DNA of 32,745 bases from Flavobacteriales bacterium. Lineage in GTDB: Bacteria > Bacteroidota > Bacteroidia > Flavobacteriales_E > Vicingaceae. The stretch covers positions 95,471 to 128,215 of the forward strand of contig CAJPFH010000026.1 in assembly GCA_905339165.1 (NCBI GenBank), in the 5' to 3' direction. A program made the translations under genes and the position numbers. The notes beneath the pieces were generated by a model. The model searched no databases, was not told the DNA's origin, and saw nothing but the letters and a program-made list of their open reading frames with translations. Shown here piece after piece: positions 1 through 7,621 of the stretch. Within the stretch, counting starts at the first letter, position 1. Every line of letters begins with the position of its first letter.

Positions 1-24
1 TTTAACAATCAAAGTTTGGAAGTA

Positions 25-1581
25 ATGAAAAAATATTTCTTTTTAATTAGTGTTTCATTATGCCTTATAAAGGTAAATGCTCAAGTAGTGTTTACTAGTT
101 CAAATCTTCCAATTGTGGTAATAAACACAAACAATCAAACAATAGTTGATGAACCTAGAATTATATGTGACATGGGGATTATATGGAATGGCCCGGGCAT
201 TACAAACAATATTACTGATCCATACAACAATTACAACGGTAAAATAGCCATAGAAATACGAGGATCTACTTCGCAACAATACCCTAAAAAGAGTTATGGC
301 TTTGAAACCGTAGATAATTCAGGAAATAAAAAAAATGTTTCTCTGTTAACCATGCCAAAAGAAAACGATTGGATATTGTATGGTGCATACCCTGACAAAA
401 CATTAATGAGAAATGAAATTACGTATGATTTATTCAGAAAAATGCAACCTTGGTCACCTCGGTTTGTATATTGCGAACTTGTAATTAACGGCCAGTACAA
501 AGGGGTATATTCCCTTATGGAAAAAATTAAAAGAGATTATAACAGGGTAAACATTGCAAAGTTAGATAGTAACGGAAATATTAGTGGGGGGTATATTATT
601 AAAATAGATAAACTAACTGGAGGAAGCAGTACAACTTGGACATCACCTTATCAAACCAAATTAAAATTTTTATACCACGATCCGGAGTATGCCGAACTCA
701 ATACCAATGAGCGTAATTACATAAAAAATTATGTTACCAATTTTGAAAATGCAGTGTACGGTCCAAATTTTAAAGACTCAGTTCAAGGCTATAGAGCATT
801 TATAAACACAGGCTCTTTTATAGATTTTATGTTGATGCAGGAATTAGGAAGAACAGTTGATGGTTATCGTTCTAGTAGTTTTATGTATAAAGATAATGAT
901 AGTAAAGGAGGAAAGTTAACCTGCGGTCCTATGTGGGATTTTAATCTATCGTACGGAAATGCCGATTATTGTAGTGCATTCGATACAACTGGTTGGCAAT
1001 ACAATTTTGCAAATGTATGCCCATCGTTCTCTACAGAACCACCCGAATGGTGGGAACGACTGCTAGAGGATACCTCTTTTGCGAATGAGGTACAATGCCG
1101 ATGGCAGTTTTTGCGAAGTACAATTTTAAAAACAACATACGTAAACAATTGGATAGATTCCGTAGCGATACTCCTAGACGATGCTCAACAACGTAATTTT
1201 GTTCAGTGGCCCATATTAGGTGTTTATGTAAACTGGAATTACTTTGTGGGCAATACATATAAGGAAGAAATTAATTATCTAAAATGGTGGTTTCAATCTA
1301 GGTCGGAATACATGGATTATTATTTACCCGGTAATTGCGTATTACCCAACTCAACATCTGCAATAAAAAATAATAAGAATCCATTGTCGGTATTTCCTAA
1401 TCCCACCTCTGGCTTACTATTTACCAATATTACTCCCCAATCAGAAGTTAGAATTTATAGTATAGACGGAAAACATGTGCCATTCAAAAGGCAGGGTAAC
1501 ACTATCAACATCTCAGATTTAGACGATGGATATTACGTCTTAGTGGTAGAAAGTAAAGTTTTTAAGATTATAAAACAATAA
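25..1581 (+). CDS. Secreted CotH-like kinase family protein with T9SS sorting domain
   Basis: Probable exported CotH-fold protein of 518 aa. I chose the ATG at 25, which gives a clean signal peptide (MKKYFFLISV, ending VNAQ at about residue 20); a TTG nine bases upstream is in frame but unneeded. CotH hallmarks in order are GSTSQQYPKKSYGF (about 80-93), LMRNEITYDLF (127-137), GVYSLMEKIKRDYNR, and the acidic GPMWDFNLSYG motif (about 301-311), whose Asp305 matches the conserved metal-binding WDFD-type position. The last ~67 residues (from about 452, VFPNPTSG ... GYYVLVV ... KIIKQ) form a type A T9SS sorting domain, so the protein should cross the outer membrane and be released or anchored at the surface. 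CotH of Bacillus is an atypical kinase of spore-coat proteins; the Bacteroidota substrate is unknown. The upstream promoter lies outside the window. Family call is strong; kinase activity is inferred. Confidence 0.88.
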   Translation: MKKYFFLISVSLCLIKVNAQVVFTSSNLPIVVINTNNQTIVDEPRIICDMGIIWNGPGITNNITDPYNNYNGKIAIEIRGSTSQQYPKKSYGFETVDNSGNKKNVSLLTMPKENDWILYGAYPDKTLMRNEITYDLFRKMQPWSPRFVYCELVINGQYKGVYSLMEKIKRDYNRVNIAKLDSNGNISGGYIIKIDKLTGGSSTTWTSPYQTKLKFLYHDPEYAELNTNERNYIKNYVTNFENAVYGPNFKDSVQGYRAFINTGSFIDFMLMQELGRTVDGYRSSSFMYKDNDSKGGKLTCGPMWDFNLSYGNADYCSAFDTTGWQYNFANVCPSFSTEPPEWWERLLEDTSFANEVQCRWQFLRSTILKTTYVNNWIDSVAILLDDAQQRNFVQWPILGVYVNWNYFVGNTYKEEINYLKWWFQSRSEYMDYYLPGNCVLPNSTSAIKNNKNPLSVFPNPTSGLLFTNITPQSEVRIYSIDGKHVPFKRQGNTINISDLDDGYYVLVVESKVFKIIKQ

Positions 1582-1637
1582 AATCAAGTTCTCTAACTAG
1601 TTACTTTTTAATACTTTTACCTTTTAATTTAATCATT

Positions 1638-4600
1638 CTGATAAAAACAACTAATATATTTCTTTTATTCTTATTGCCTATATTCATTGTAGGGCAAGAT
1701 ATGCGTTTTACTTCCGTAGAAGGTACGCAAAGTGTAATCAACACTATGTTGGAAGATAATATGGGATATATTTGGGCCGGAACCCAAGATGGCTTATACC
1801 GATACGATGGATATGAGTTTAAAACATTTAAGCGAATACCGAATGATACCAATTCTTTATCCGATAATTTTATTTGGTGTTTACACCAGTCAAATAATGG
1901 ACTCATATGGGTGGGTACAAATGGAGGAGGTTTAAATTATTATAATCCTATAACCAATAAGTTTTTTCGTTTTGCCTCTAAATCAGATAACGATGTGCTG
2001 ACTAGCGGAATCATAAAGTGCATTACCGAAGATAAGAGTGGTAATTTATATCTAGGAACAGAAAGTGGATTATATATATATAATCATACATCAAAAAAAA
2101 CAGAACATTATACAGAAGGCAGTAATGGCTTAAAAAACAACAGAGTTTTTAGTGTTTTAATAGATATAGAAAACAACGTGTGGGTAGGTACATTCGGAGG
2201 AGGCTTACATCTTTTCCAAAAAGAAACCAAAAAGTTTATACAATATTTAGATGTGCTGCCTTCCGGAAATCTTTTAAAAGAAGAGTCCGTTTTTATTCGC
2301 TCACTGTTTCAAGATAAATTTGGTAATTTATGGGTAGGCACTGGAGGTGCCGGTTTACAGCAGTTTAATATTAAATCGCGTAAATTCAATGAATTCGTAG
2401 ATCCGGGAAGCGGAAAAGCCGTTGGGATTTATCATATTAACCAAAGTGAGGACGATAGGTTATGGATAGCCTCTATGGACGGACTATTTATTTACGATTT
2501 TGCAACCAAAGAATTTACCCATTACTACCACGAAGAAGATAATCCTTATTCTTTATCCAATAACAGAATCCGTTTTGTTTTAATAGGTAAAAATAATATT
2601 AACTGGATTGGTACAGATGGAATGGGAATTAACGTATATAAAAAACTTAGCAACCAATTTAAGCACTATACTAAAAATAACAGAGACTCATTACCCTTGG
2701 TTGGCAATGAAGTAATGGCATTTTGCGAAGATTCAGAAGAAAATATTTGGATAGCAACACTTGATGGAATAAGCGTTTGCGATAAAAACAAAAAGGTAAT
2801 AAAAAATTACAGACTCAATGAAAATAAAATACACGACCGTATTTTAAGCCTACATGTAGATAGAGAAGGATTGATATGGATAGGTTCATGGGGAGGAGGA
2901 ATAAACTTTTATAACCCTGAAACCGAAGAATTCTCTAAACCCTTCAATACAGAAAACCCAATAAATAATACAAGTATTATGGGGAATACCATATTAGATA
3001 TAGAAGAAGACAATTATAATAACATTTGGATAGCAACTCTAGACGGATTAAGTGTTTACAACAAGAACGAGCAAAAGTTTATAAATTACACTACGCTAGA
3101 TGGATTAACATCAAACTCTATAAATTGTATATATTATGATAGCTTAAAAAACACACTTTGGATAGGAACCAACAATGGGGTAAATATCTTCGATATTCAC
3201 AAAAGAGTGGTTACCGAAAAAATTCAATCTAAAGGTAAAGAGGGAGAACTGAGTAATAACACAATTTACTCGATTAATAAAGATTCCAAGGGTTTTTTCT
3301 GGATAGCATCAGGAAATGGATTAAATAAATACGACACACAGTCTAAATCTGTCGTTTCATTTTATGAAAAAGATGGAATGTCAAGCGATATGATATTTTC
3401 TGTTATAGAGGATAATGAGGATAATTTGTGGCTTACATCTGGAAACGGCTTAATTAAGTTTTCTCCTCGAAACCTTGGTAAAGATGAAAATCTCTTTAAA
3501 AACTATTTACCCGTAGATGGGATACAAGACAAGGAGTTTAACCAAGGGGCATACTATAAATGTAATGATGGGGAAATTCTAATTGGAGGGGTGAATGGGT
3601 ACAATGCTTTTTACCCTTTACAAATTAAAACCAATACCAATCCACCCAAAGTATATCTTACCTCGTTTAAAATATTTGAAAAAGAAGTAGCATTAGATAC
3701 AAACATTGCCTTTAAAAAACACCTCGAACTCAGTTATCAGGATAAGTTCTTTTCTTTTGAGTTTGTTGCACTCGATTATTTATTTCCTTCCAAAAATTTA
3801 TATAGCTATAAATTAGAAGGATTAGATGACGAATGGTCACCTCCGTCTAACAGAAGGTTTGTGAGTTACAGTAATTTACCCGGAGGAAATTACGTGTTCA
3901 GAGTGAGAGCATGCAATAACGATGGGTTTTGGAATAACGAAGGAACAGCAATTTATATTAAAATAATTCCACCGTTTTGGAAAACCAATCTGTTTTATGC
4001 CACCTGCATTTTAATCCTTATACTAAGTGTAGTAGTATATAACCGTCTTAGAACACAAAAAATTAAAAAAGAGAAAAAAATACTGGAACAAAAAGTAAAG
4101 GAGCGAACCCGAGAACTAGCAGAAAAAAACAGAGATATACTGAGCAGCATACAGTATGCCAAAAGAATTCAGGAAGCCATTTTACCCCCTTTAGAACAGA
4201 TTTATCAACATTTTCCTAAATCTTTTATACTCTATAAACCTAAAGATATAGTAAGCGGAGATTTTTACTGGTTTGCAGAGAAGAGTGGTAAAAAAATTAT
4301 TGCCGCAGTTGATTGTACAGGACATGGAGTGCCCGGGGCTTTTATGAGTATGATTGGGCATAATATACTTAACCAGATTGTAATAGAAAATGCAGTAATC
4401 GATGCCGCAGAAATACTTAATTTGTTGAATAAGGCAATTATAACATCTCTTAAACAAGAAGGCGGTAACAAACAAGAAACAAGAGACGGAATGGACGTGG
4501 CTCTTTGCGTAATAGATACCTTAGACGGAAAGGTGCAGTTTTCCGGAGCTTACAGGCCACTTTATATTCTCAGAAAAAATAAACTCGAAAAAATTGAGGG

Positions 4601-4892
4601 AAATAAATTTCCTATTGGTGGACTTAAAACGGTAGAGGATAAAACATTCTCATCGGTTACAGTGAAACTGAACGAAGGAGAAACAATTTACATGTTTTCG
4701 GATGGCTATGCCGACCAGTTTGGAGGTGCAGAAGGTAAAAAATTCATGGTAAAGCGATTTAGAGATGTTTTGCTAGAAATTTCAGATTTAAGCATGAAAG
4801 GGCAACAACGCAAATTAGATGAGCTTTTTAATAAATGGAAAGGGAATTATGAACAGGTGGATGATATTTTAATAATTGGCATAAAATTTTAA
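1638..4892 (+). CDS. Propeller/Y_Y_Y receptor with SpoIIE-type PP2C phosphatase output (SiaA-like)
   Basis: Transmembrane sensor phosphatase, about 1084 aa. An N-terminal signal sequence (IKTTNIFLLFLLPIFIVGQ) is followed by roughly 13 two-component-regulator propeller repeats of the type 'lWiGT..GGlnvy' (to about residue 660), a Y_Y_Y domain (about 712-775, YSYKLEGLDDEWSP), one membrane helix (about 785-804), a coiled coil with KVKERTRELAEKNRDI, and a cytoplasmic SpoIIE/PP2C domain. Phosphatase metal motifs are intact: GDFYWF (Asp875), VDCTGHGVPGAFM (Asp892), DGMDVA, and FSDGYADQFGG (Asp1022). It should dephosphorylate a phosphoprotein in response to a periplasmic ligand; the SiaC-type protein downstream is the obvious candidate. 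The start is odd: there is no ATG upstream of the signal sequence, and the first in-frame ATG (1701) would remove it. I placed the start at CTG 1638; ATT 1635, ATA 1641 or TTG 1674 are alternatives. Confidence 0.87.
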   Translation: MIKTTNIFLLFLLPIFIVGQDMRFTSVEGTQSVINTMLEDNMGYIWAGTQDGLYRYDGYEFKTFKRIPNDTNSLSDNFIWCLHQSNNGLIWVGTNGGGLNYYNPITNKFFRFASKSDNDVLTSGIIKCITEDKSGNLYLGTESGLYIYNHTSKKTEHYTEGSNGLKNNRVFSVLIDIENNVWVGTFGGGLHLFQKETKKFIQYLDVLPSGNLLKEESVFIRSLFQDKFGNLWVGTGGAGLQQFNIKSRKFNEFVDPGSGKAVGIYHINQSEDDRLWIASMDGLFIYDFATKEFTHYYHEEDNPYSLSNNRIRFVLIGKNNINWIGTDGMGINVYKKLSNQFKHYTKNNRDSLPLVGNEVMAFCEDSEENIWIATLDGISVCDKNKKVIKNYRLNENKIHDRILSLHVDREGLIWIGSWGGGINFYNPETEEFSKPFNTENPINNTSIMGNTILDIEEDNYNNIWIATLDGLSVYNKNEQKFINYTTLDGLTSNSINCIYYDSLKNTLWIGTNNGVNIFDIHKRVVTEKIQSKGKEGELSNNTIYSINKDSKGFFWIASGNGLNKYDTQSKSVVSFYEKDGMSSDMIFSVIEDNEDNLWLTSGNGLIKFSPRNLGKDENLFKNYLPVDGIQDKEFNQGAYYKCNDGEILIGGVNGYNAFYPLQIKTNTNPPKVYLTSFKIFEKEVALDTNIAFKKHLELSYQDKFFSFEFVALDYLFPSKNLYSYKLEGLDDEWSPPSNRRFVSYSNLPGGNYVFRVRACNNDGFWNNEGTAIYIKIIPPFWKTNLFYATCILILILSVVVYNRLRTQKIKKEKKILEQKVKERTRELAEKNRDILSSIQYAKRIQEAILPPLEQIYQHFPKSFILYKPKDIVSGDFYWFAEKSGKKIIAAVDCTGHGVPGAFMSMIGHNILNQIVIENAVIDAAEILNLLNKAIITSLKQEGGNKQETRDGMDVALCVIDTLDGKVQFSGAYRPLYILRKNKLEKIEGNKFPIGGLKTVEDKTFSSVTVKLNEGETIYMFSDGYADQFGGAEGKKFMVKRFRDVLLEISDLSMKGQQRKLDELFNKWKGNYEQVDDILIIGIKF

Positions 4893-4909
4893 AAAAAATA
4901 CTACATTTG
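4876..4909 (+). promoter_or_regulatory. Candidate Bacteroidota promoter for the 4933 lipoprotein gene
   Basis: TACATTTG at 4902-4909 fits the Bacteroidota -7 consensus TAnnTTTG and ends 23 nt before the ATG. A TTG at 4876-4878 lies 23 nt upstream, slightly farther than the usual ~19-21 nt for a -33 element, and falls inside the end of the phosphatase gene. It suggests the lipoprotein can be transcribed separately from the phosphatase. Confidence 0.45.
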
Positions 4910-4932
4910 TTTTCGTATAAAAAATTAACCTT

Positions 4933-5754
4933 ATGAAAAAACTTATTTACTTATCCGTTTTGGTTTTAGTTTCAACTACAATATGCATCACTTCATGTAA
5001 AAAAGCTGAAGTAGATACCGAAACACAAACAGCGGTAGATAACAGTATTGCTGATAATATGTACTCTCAGGTTTTTCCGAGTACTCACAGAATTGTAATA
5101 GCAGATAATGGTGTTAAACCAGGTTCCGTTAACCGTATTGCCGGTACAGATACTTTAACATCTTGTGCTGTAATATCTGATGTTTCAACATTCGGAACAT
5201 TTCCTTTTACCTTTACCATTGACTATGGTGCAGGTTGTACCGATCCTCACGATGCCCGATTCAGAAAAGGGAAATTAAAAATCTCTCTCGATAATTATTG
5301 GAATCAAGTGGGATCAACTTTAACTATTACCTTTGATGAGTTTTATGACAGTAACATTAAGTTAAAAGGGAAAATAGTAGTAAAACACGATGCTCTTGGA
5401 CAATACACAGTATCCGTAGTAGATGGTATTTGTGAAACCGAAAAATGGAATATAAAATATGCATCTTCTCATACCTTTAAGTGGTTACAAGGTTTTGATA
5501 CAGAAGCAGACGTAACAGACGATATTGTTGAAGTATCAGGAAATTCAAATGGCGTAAATAGAAAAGACTTAGCCTTTACATCAAAAATTACATCTCCTCT
5601 AATAAAAGCAATGAACTGCAAATGGGTTCAAAAAGGAAAAATTGAACTAACTCCCGAAGGAAAATCTGCAAGAACATTAGATTTTGGCGATGGAAAATGC
5701 GACAACAAAGCAAAAATTACCGTAAACGGAAATACCTACGATTTCGAAATGTAA
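4933..5754 (+). CDS. Putative lipoprotein of unknown function
   Basis: A 273-aa protein with a lipoprotein signal: MKKLIYLSVL, hydrophobic stretch, then a lipobox ITSC with Cys22 followed by KK. The mature part is beta-rich and has paired cysteines (TSCAV, GAGCTD, GICETE, MNCKW, GKCDN). It ends with a conserved-looking tail, LDFGDGKCDNKAKITVNG, that I associate with uncharacterised Bacteroidota lipoproteins; I cannot assign a function. It sits 40 nt after the phosphatase gene and 68 nt before the SiaB-type kinase, with its own candidate promoter. Its position makes a periplasmic partner of the propeller receptor conceivable, but nothing in the sequence proves it. Confidence 0.75.
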   Translation: MKKLIYLSVLVLVSTTICITSCKKAEVDTETQTAVDNSIADNMYSQVFPSTHRIVIADNGVKPGSVNRIAGTDTLTSCAVISDVSTFGTFPFTFTIDYGAGCTDPHDARFRKGKLKISLDNYWNQVGSTLTITFDEFYDSNIKLKGKIVVKHDALGQYTVSVVDGICETEKWNIKYASSHTFKWLQGFDTEADVTDDIVEVSGNSNGVNRKDLAFTSKITSPLIKAMNCKWVQKGKIELTPEGKSARTLDFGDGKCDNKAKITVNGNTYDFEM

Positions 5755-5772
5755 TTTTTTTTCGATAAAAAG

Positions 5773-5802
5773 TTGCATAATAAAGACAAATTAATACCTT
5801 TG
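5773..5802 (+). promoter_or_regulatory. Bacteroidota-type promoter for the siaB-siaC pair
   Basis: TTG at 5773-5775 and TACCTTTG at 5795-5802 are separated by 19 nt, a good match to the Bacteroidota sigma consensus (-33 TTG, -7 TAnnTTTG). The -7 element ends 20 nt before the kinase ATG. This is the best-formed promoter in the window. It implies the kinase/phosphoprotein pair is expressed independently of the phosphatase. Confidence 0.65.
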
Positions 5803-5822
5803 GACGGTAGAGTAGATCTTAA

Positions 5823-6392
5823 ATGATAAGAAACAACTTAATGGATTTGGATATTTTTGACTTTTACGACAAAATGGAAAAAAACAATATCATGCTCTCT
5901 TTTAAAGGTGATATTACTTCCGAGTTGTTAACCTCCATTCTTCAAATTATGGAATCCAAAATGGACACCATGGAAGAATCTCCTAAAATAAAGAAAAAGG
6001 TATATAATATTTTAGTTGAATGTTTACAAAATCTTTATCATCACATTGATGAAAATCCCATTGCATCTGCCAACGGAGAAAAAGACAAAACAGCCATTTT
6101 CATGATAGTGAAGGAAGGAGATAAGTATTCTATCATTACTGGAAATTACATGTATAACGACAGTGTTTCCTTGATGAAAGGACGTTTAGAAAAAATAAAT
6201 GCAATGAGTAAAGATGAACTGAAAGAATATTATAAAGAAGTATTAAATAATGGCGAGATGTCTGAAAAAGGCGGGGGAGGTCTAGGAATGATTGATATAG
6301 CTAGAAAATCAGGAAAGCCTTTAGAATTTCAATTTCATCCGGTAGATTCAAAACATTCTTTTTTTAGTTTAAACATAAATATAGCTCAGTAA
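5823..6392 (+). CDS. siaB: SiaB-family protein kinase (DUF6272)
   Basis: A 189-aa cytoplasmic protein with a GHKL/HATPase-like pattern: an N-box-like helix VYNILVECLQNLYHH (60-74, with Glu66 and Asn70) and a glycine-rich ATP-lid segment GGGGLGMIDIARKSG (about 150-164). It matches the SiaB family as I know it: small anti-sigma-kinase-like proteins that phosphorylate SiaC. Length and the GGLGMIDIA motif fit well. The ATG at 5823 is taken; an internal ATG at 5841 is possible. It is followed 32 nt later by a SiaC homologue, so the two are almost certainly cotranscribed. The upstream SpoIIE-type phosphatase would be the opposing activity. The symbol reflects family membership; function is inferred from Pseudomonas. 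Confidence 0.85.
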   Translation: MIRNNLMDLDIFDFYDKMEKNNIMLSFKGDITSELLTSILQIMESKMDTMEESPKIKKKVYNILVECLQNLYHHIDENPIASANGEKDKTAIFMIVKEGDKYSIITGNYMYNDSVSLMKGRLEKINAMSKDELKEYYKEVLNNGEMSEKGGGGLGMIDIARKSGKPLEFQFHPVDSKHSFFSLNINIAQ

Positions 6393-6424
6393 TTTCGGTA
6401 TAACTCATAGATAGGAAATAAATT

Positions 6425-6808
6425 ATGGAACACTTAAACATTGAAGGAACACCCAAAACACCAACAATCAAATTTGATGTAGTTAAAGGTGAGTTGTTAA
6501 TTAGAGGAAGGTCTATCCCTGAAAACTCAATTGAATTTTATAAGCCTTTAGTAGATATGCTTGAGGCATATACCTCTAAGCCATTAAGTAACACGAAGGT
6601 TGATGTACAATTAGAATATTTCAATACGAGTTCTTCTAAGTGTATTTTAGACATTTTTAAAAGATTAGAGGTGTTAAATTCAAACGGAAGTAATGTGATA
6701 ATAAATTGGCATTACGAGGAAGATGATGAGGATATGCTTGAGGCAGGAGAGGATTATCAGGCAATTATCAGTGTTCCCTTTAAAATGATTCAAATCAATG
6801 AGGAATAA
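6425..6808 (+). CDS. siaC: SiaC-family regulatory phosphoprotein (DUF1987)
   Basis: A 127-aa protein matching DUF1987/SiaC: N-terminal EGTPKTPTIKFD, the RGRSIPENSIEFYKPL segment, and the signature YFNTSSSKCILDIF. By hand count the NTSS threonine is Thr68, the same residue number I recall as the phosphorylated Thr of Pseudomonas aeruginosa SiaC. The fold resembles an anti-sigma-factor antagonist (STAS-like), consistent with partner switching. The kinase gene lies directly upstream and the gene ends at a strong bidirectional terminator. In Pseudomonas unphosphorylated SiaC binds and stimulates the diguanylate cyclase SiaD; no GGDEF gene is present here, so the target is unknown. Confidence 0.87.
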   Translation: MEHLNIEGTPKTPTIKFDVVKGELLIRGRSIPENSIEFYKPLVDMLEAYTSKPLSNTKVDVQLEYFNTSSSKCILDIFKRLEVLNSNGSNVIINWHYEEDDEDMLEAGEDYQAIISVPFKMIQINEE

Positions 6809-6814
6809 TTCTTC

Positions 6815-6873
6815 AAATAGAAACTTAATAAAAAAAGCCCTTTAAAAGGGCTTTTTTTATTAAGTTTCTATTT
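6815..6873. terminator. Long palindromic bidirectional terminator
   Basis: A perfect inverted repeat with 29-nt arms (6815-6843 and 6845-6873) around a single central A. The core is AAAAAAAGCCCTTT / AAAGGGCTTTTTTT, so either strand yields a hairpin followed by a U-run. It serves converging siaC (+) and the metallo-beta-lactamase gene (-). The right arm overlaps the last codons and stop of the minus-strand gene. Confidence 0.9.
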
Positions 6874-7621
6874 CTAAGTTGTCAAACGAAAGAAAAATAT
6901 TTTCCGGAAGTTCATTTTCTACTTCGTTATGCATACCCATTAAATGACTAATATGTGTTAAATAGGTCTTTTCCGGTTTTATTTCTTCGGCTAACTCTAA
7001 AGCTTCGGAAAGGGTAAGGTGAGAGATGTGTTTTTCTTTTCGAAGTGCATTGAGTATTAAAATTCTACTTCCTTTTATTTTTTCTATCTCATTGTTAGGA
7101 ATTTTTTTTGCATCGGTAATATACGTTACATCTTCAAACCTAAAACCTAATACAGGAAGTTTATAATGCAATACTTCAATAGGTGTAAAATGAATCCCGT
7201 CTATTGAAAATGGCTGATTAGATATGGTGTGTAACTTTAGCTCCGGAATTCCGGGGTAACCTTCACCCGAAAATACATAATAAAAATCTCTTTTTATAGC
7301 GTCTTGTACCCTTTGTGTGGCATAGATATCCATTGGAAGCCCGGTTTGGTAATTAAATGCTCTTACATCATCTAAGCCGGCAATATGGTCTTTGTGTTCG
7401 TGTGTAAATAGTACAGCATCTAATTTTTGAGTGTTACTTTTAAGCATTTGATAGCGAAAATCTGGCCCTGTATCTATTACAAAAGTTTTGTCTTTAATTT
7501 CTATTTTTATAGAGGTGCGGGTACGCTTATTTCTTGGATCGGTTGATTTACACACTTTACAGTTACAGGCTATTACGGGAACTCCTTGTGATGTGCCTGT
7601 GCCAAGAAATGTAATTTTCAT
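6860..7621 (-). CDS. PhnP-like metallo-beta-lactamase fold hydrolase
   Basis: A 253-aa protein starting MKITFLGTGTSQGVPV, typical of the RNase Z/PhnP branch of the metallo-beta-lactamase superfamily. The metal motif is FTHEHKDHIAG (His74, His76, Asp78, His79), with VIDTGPDFR before it and later histidines in YLTHISHLMG. Cysteines at 19, 21 and 24 (ACNCKVC) resemble the structural zinc site of PhnP, a phosphoribosyl cyclic phosphodiesterase. No phn genes are nearby, so phosphonate metabolism is not implied; a general phosphodiesterase is more likely. Its ATG overlaps the stop of the upstream cysteine desulfurase by four bases (ATGA), so translation is probably coupled. The stop lies inside the palindromic terminator. 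Confidence 0.82.
   Translation of the reverse strand: MKITFLGTGTSQGVPVIACNCKVCKSTDPRNKRTRTSIKIEIKDKTFVIDTGPDFRYQMLKSNTQKLDAVLFTHEHKDHIAGLDDVRAFNYQTGLPMDIYATQRVQDAIKRDFYYVFSGEGYPGIPELKLHTISNQPFSIDGIHFTPIEVLHYKLPVLGFRFEDVTYITDAKKIPNNEIEKIKGSRILILNALRKEKHISHLTLSEALELAEEIKPEKTYLTHISHLMGMHNEVENELPENIFLSFDNLEIET

Noticed and set aside
1674-1676. TTG as the start of the receptor-phosphatase
   Set aside because: It lies inside the hydrophobic core of the signal sequence and would shorten it to a few residues; an upstream non-ATG codon fits better, although it cannot be excluded.
6860-7621. Phosphonate-degradation PhnP assignment
   Set aside because: The zinc-site cysteines match, but no phn genes are nearby and the family is broad.
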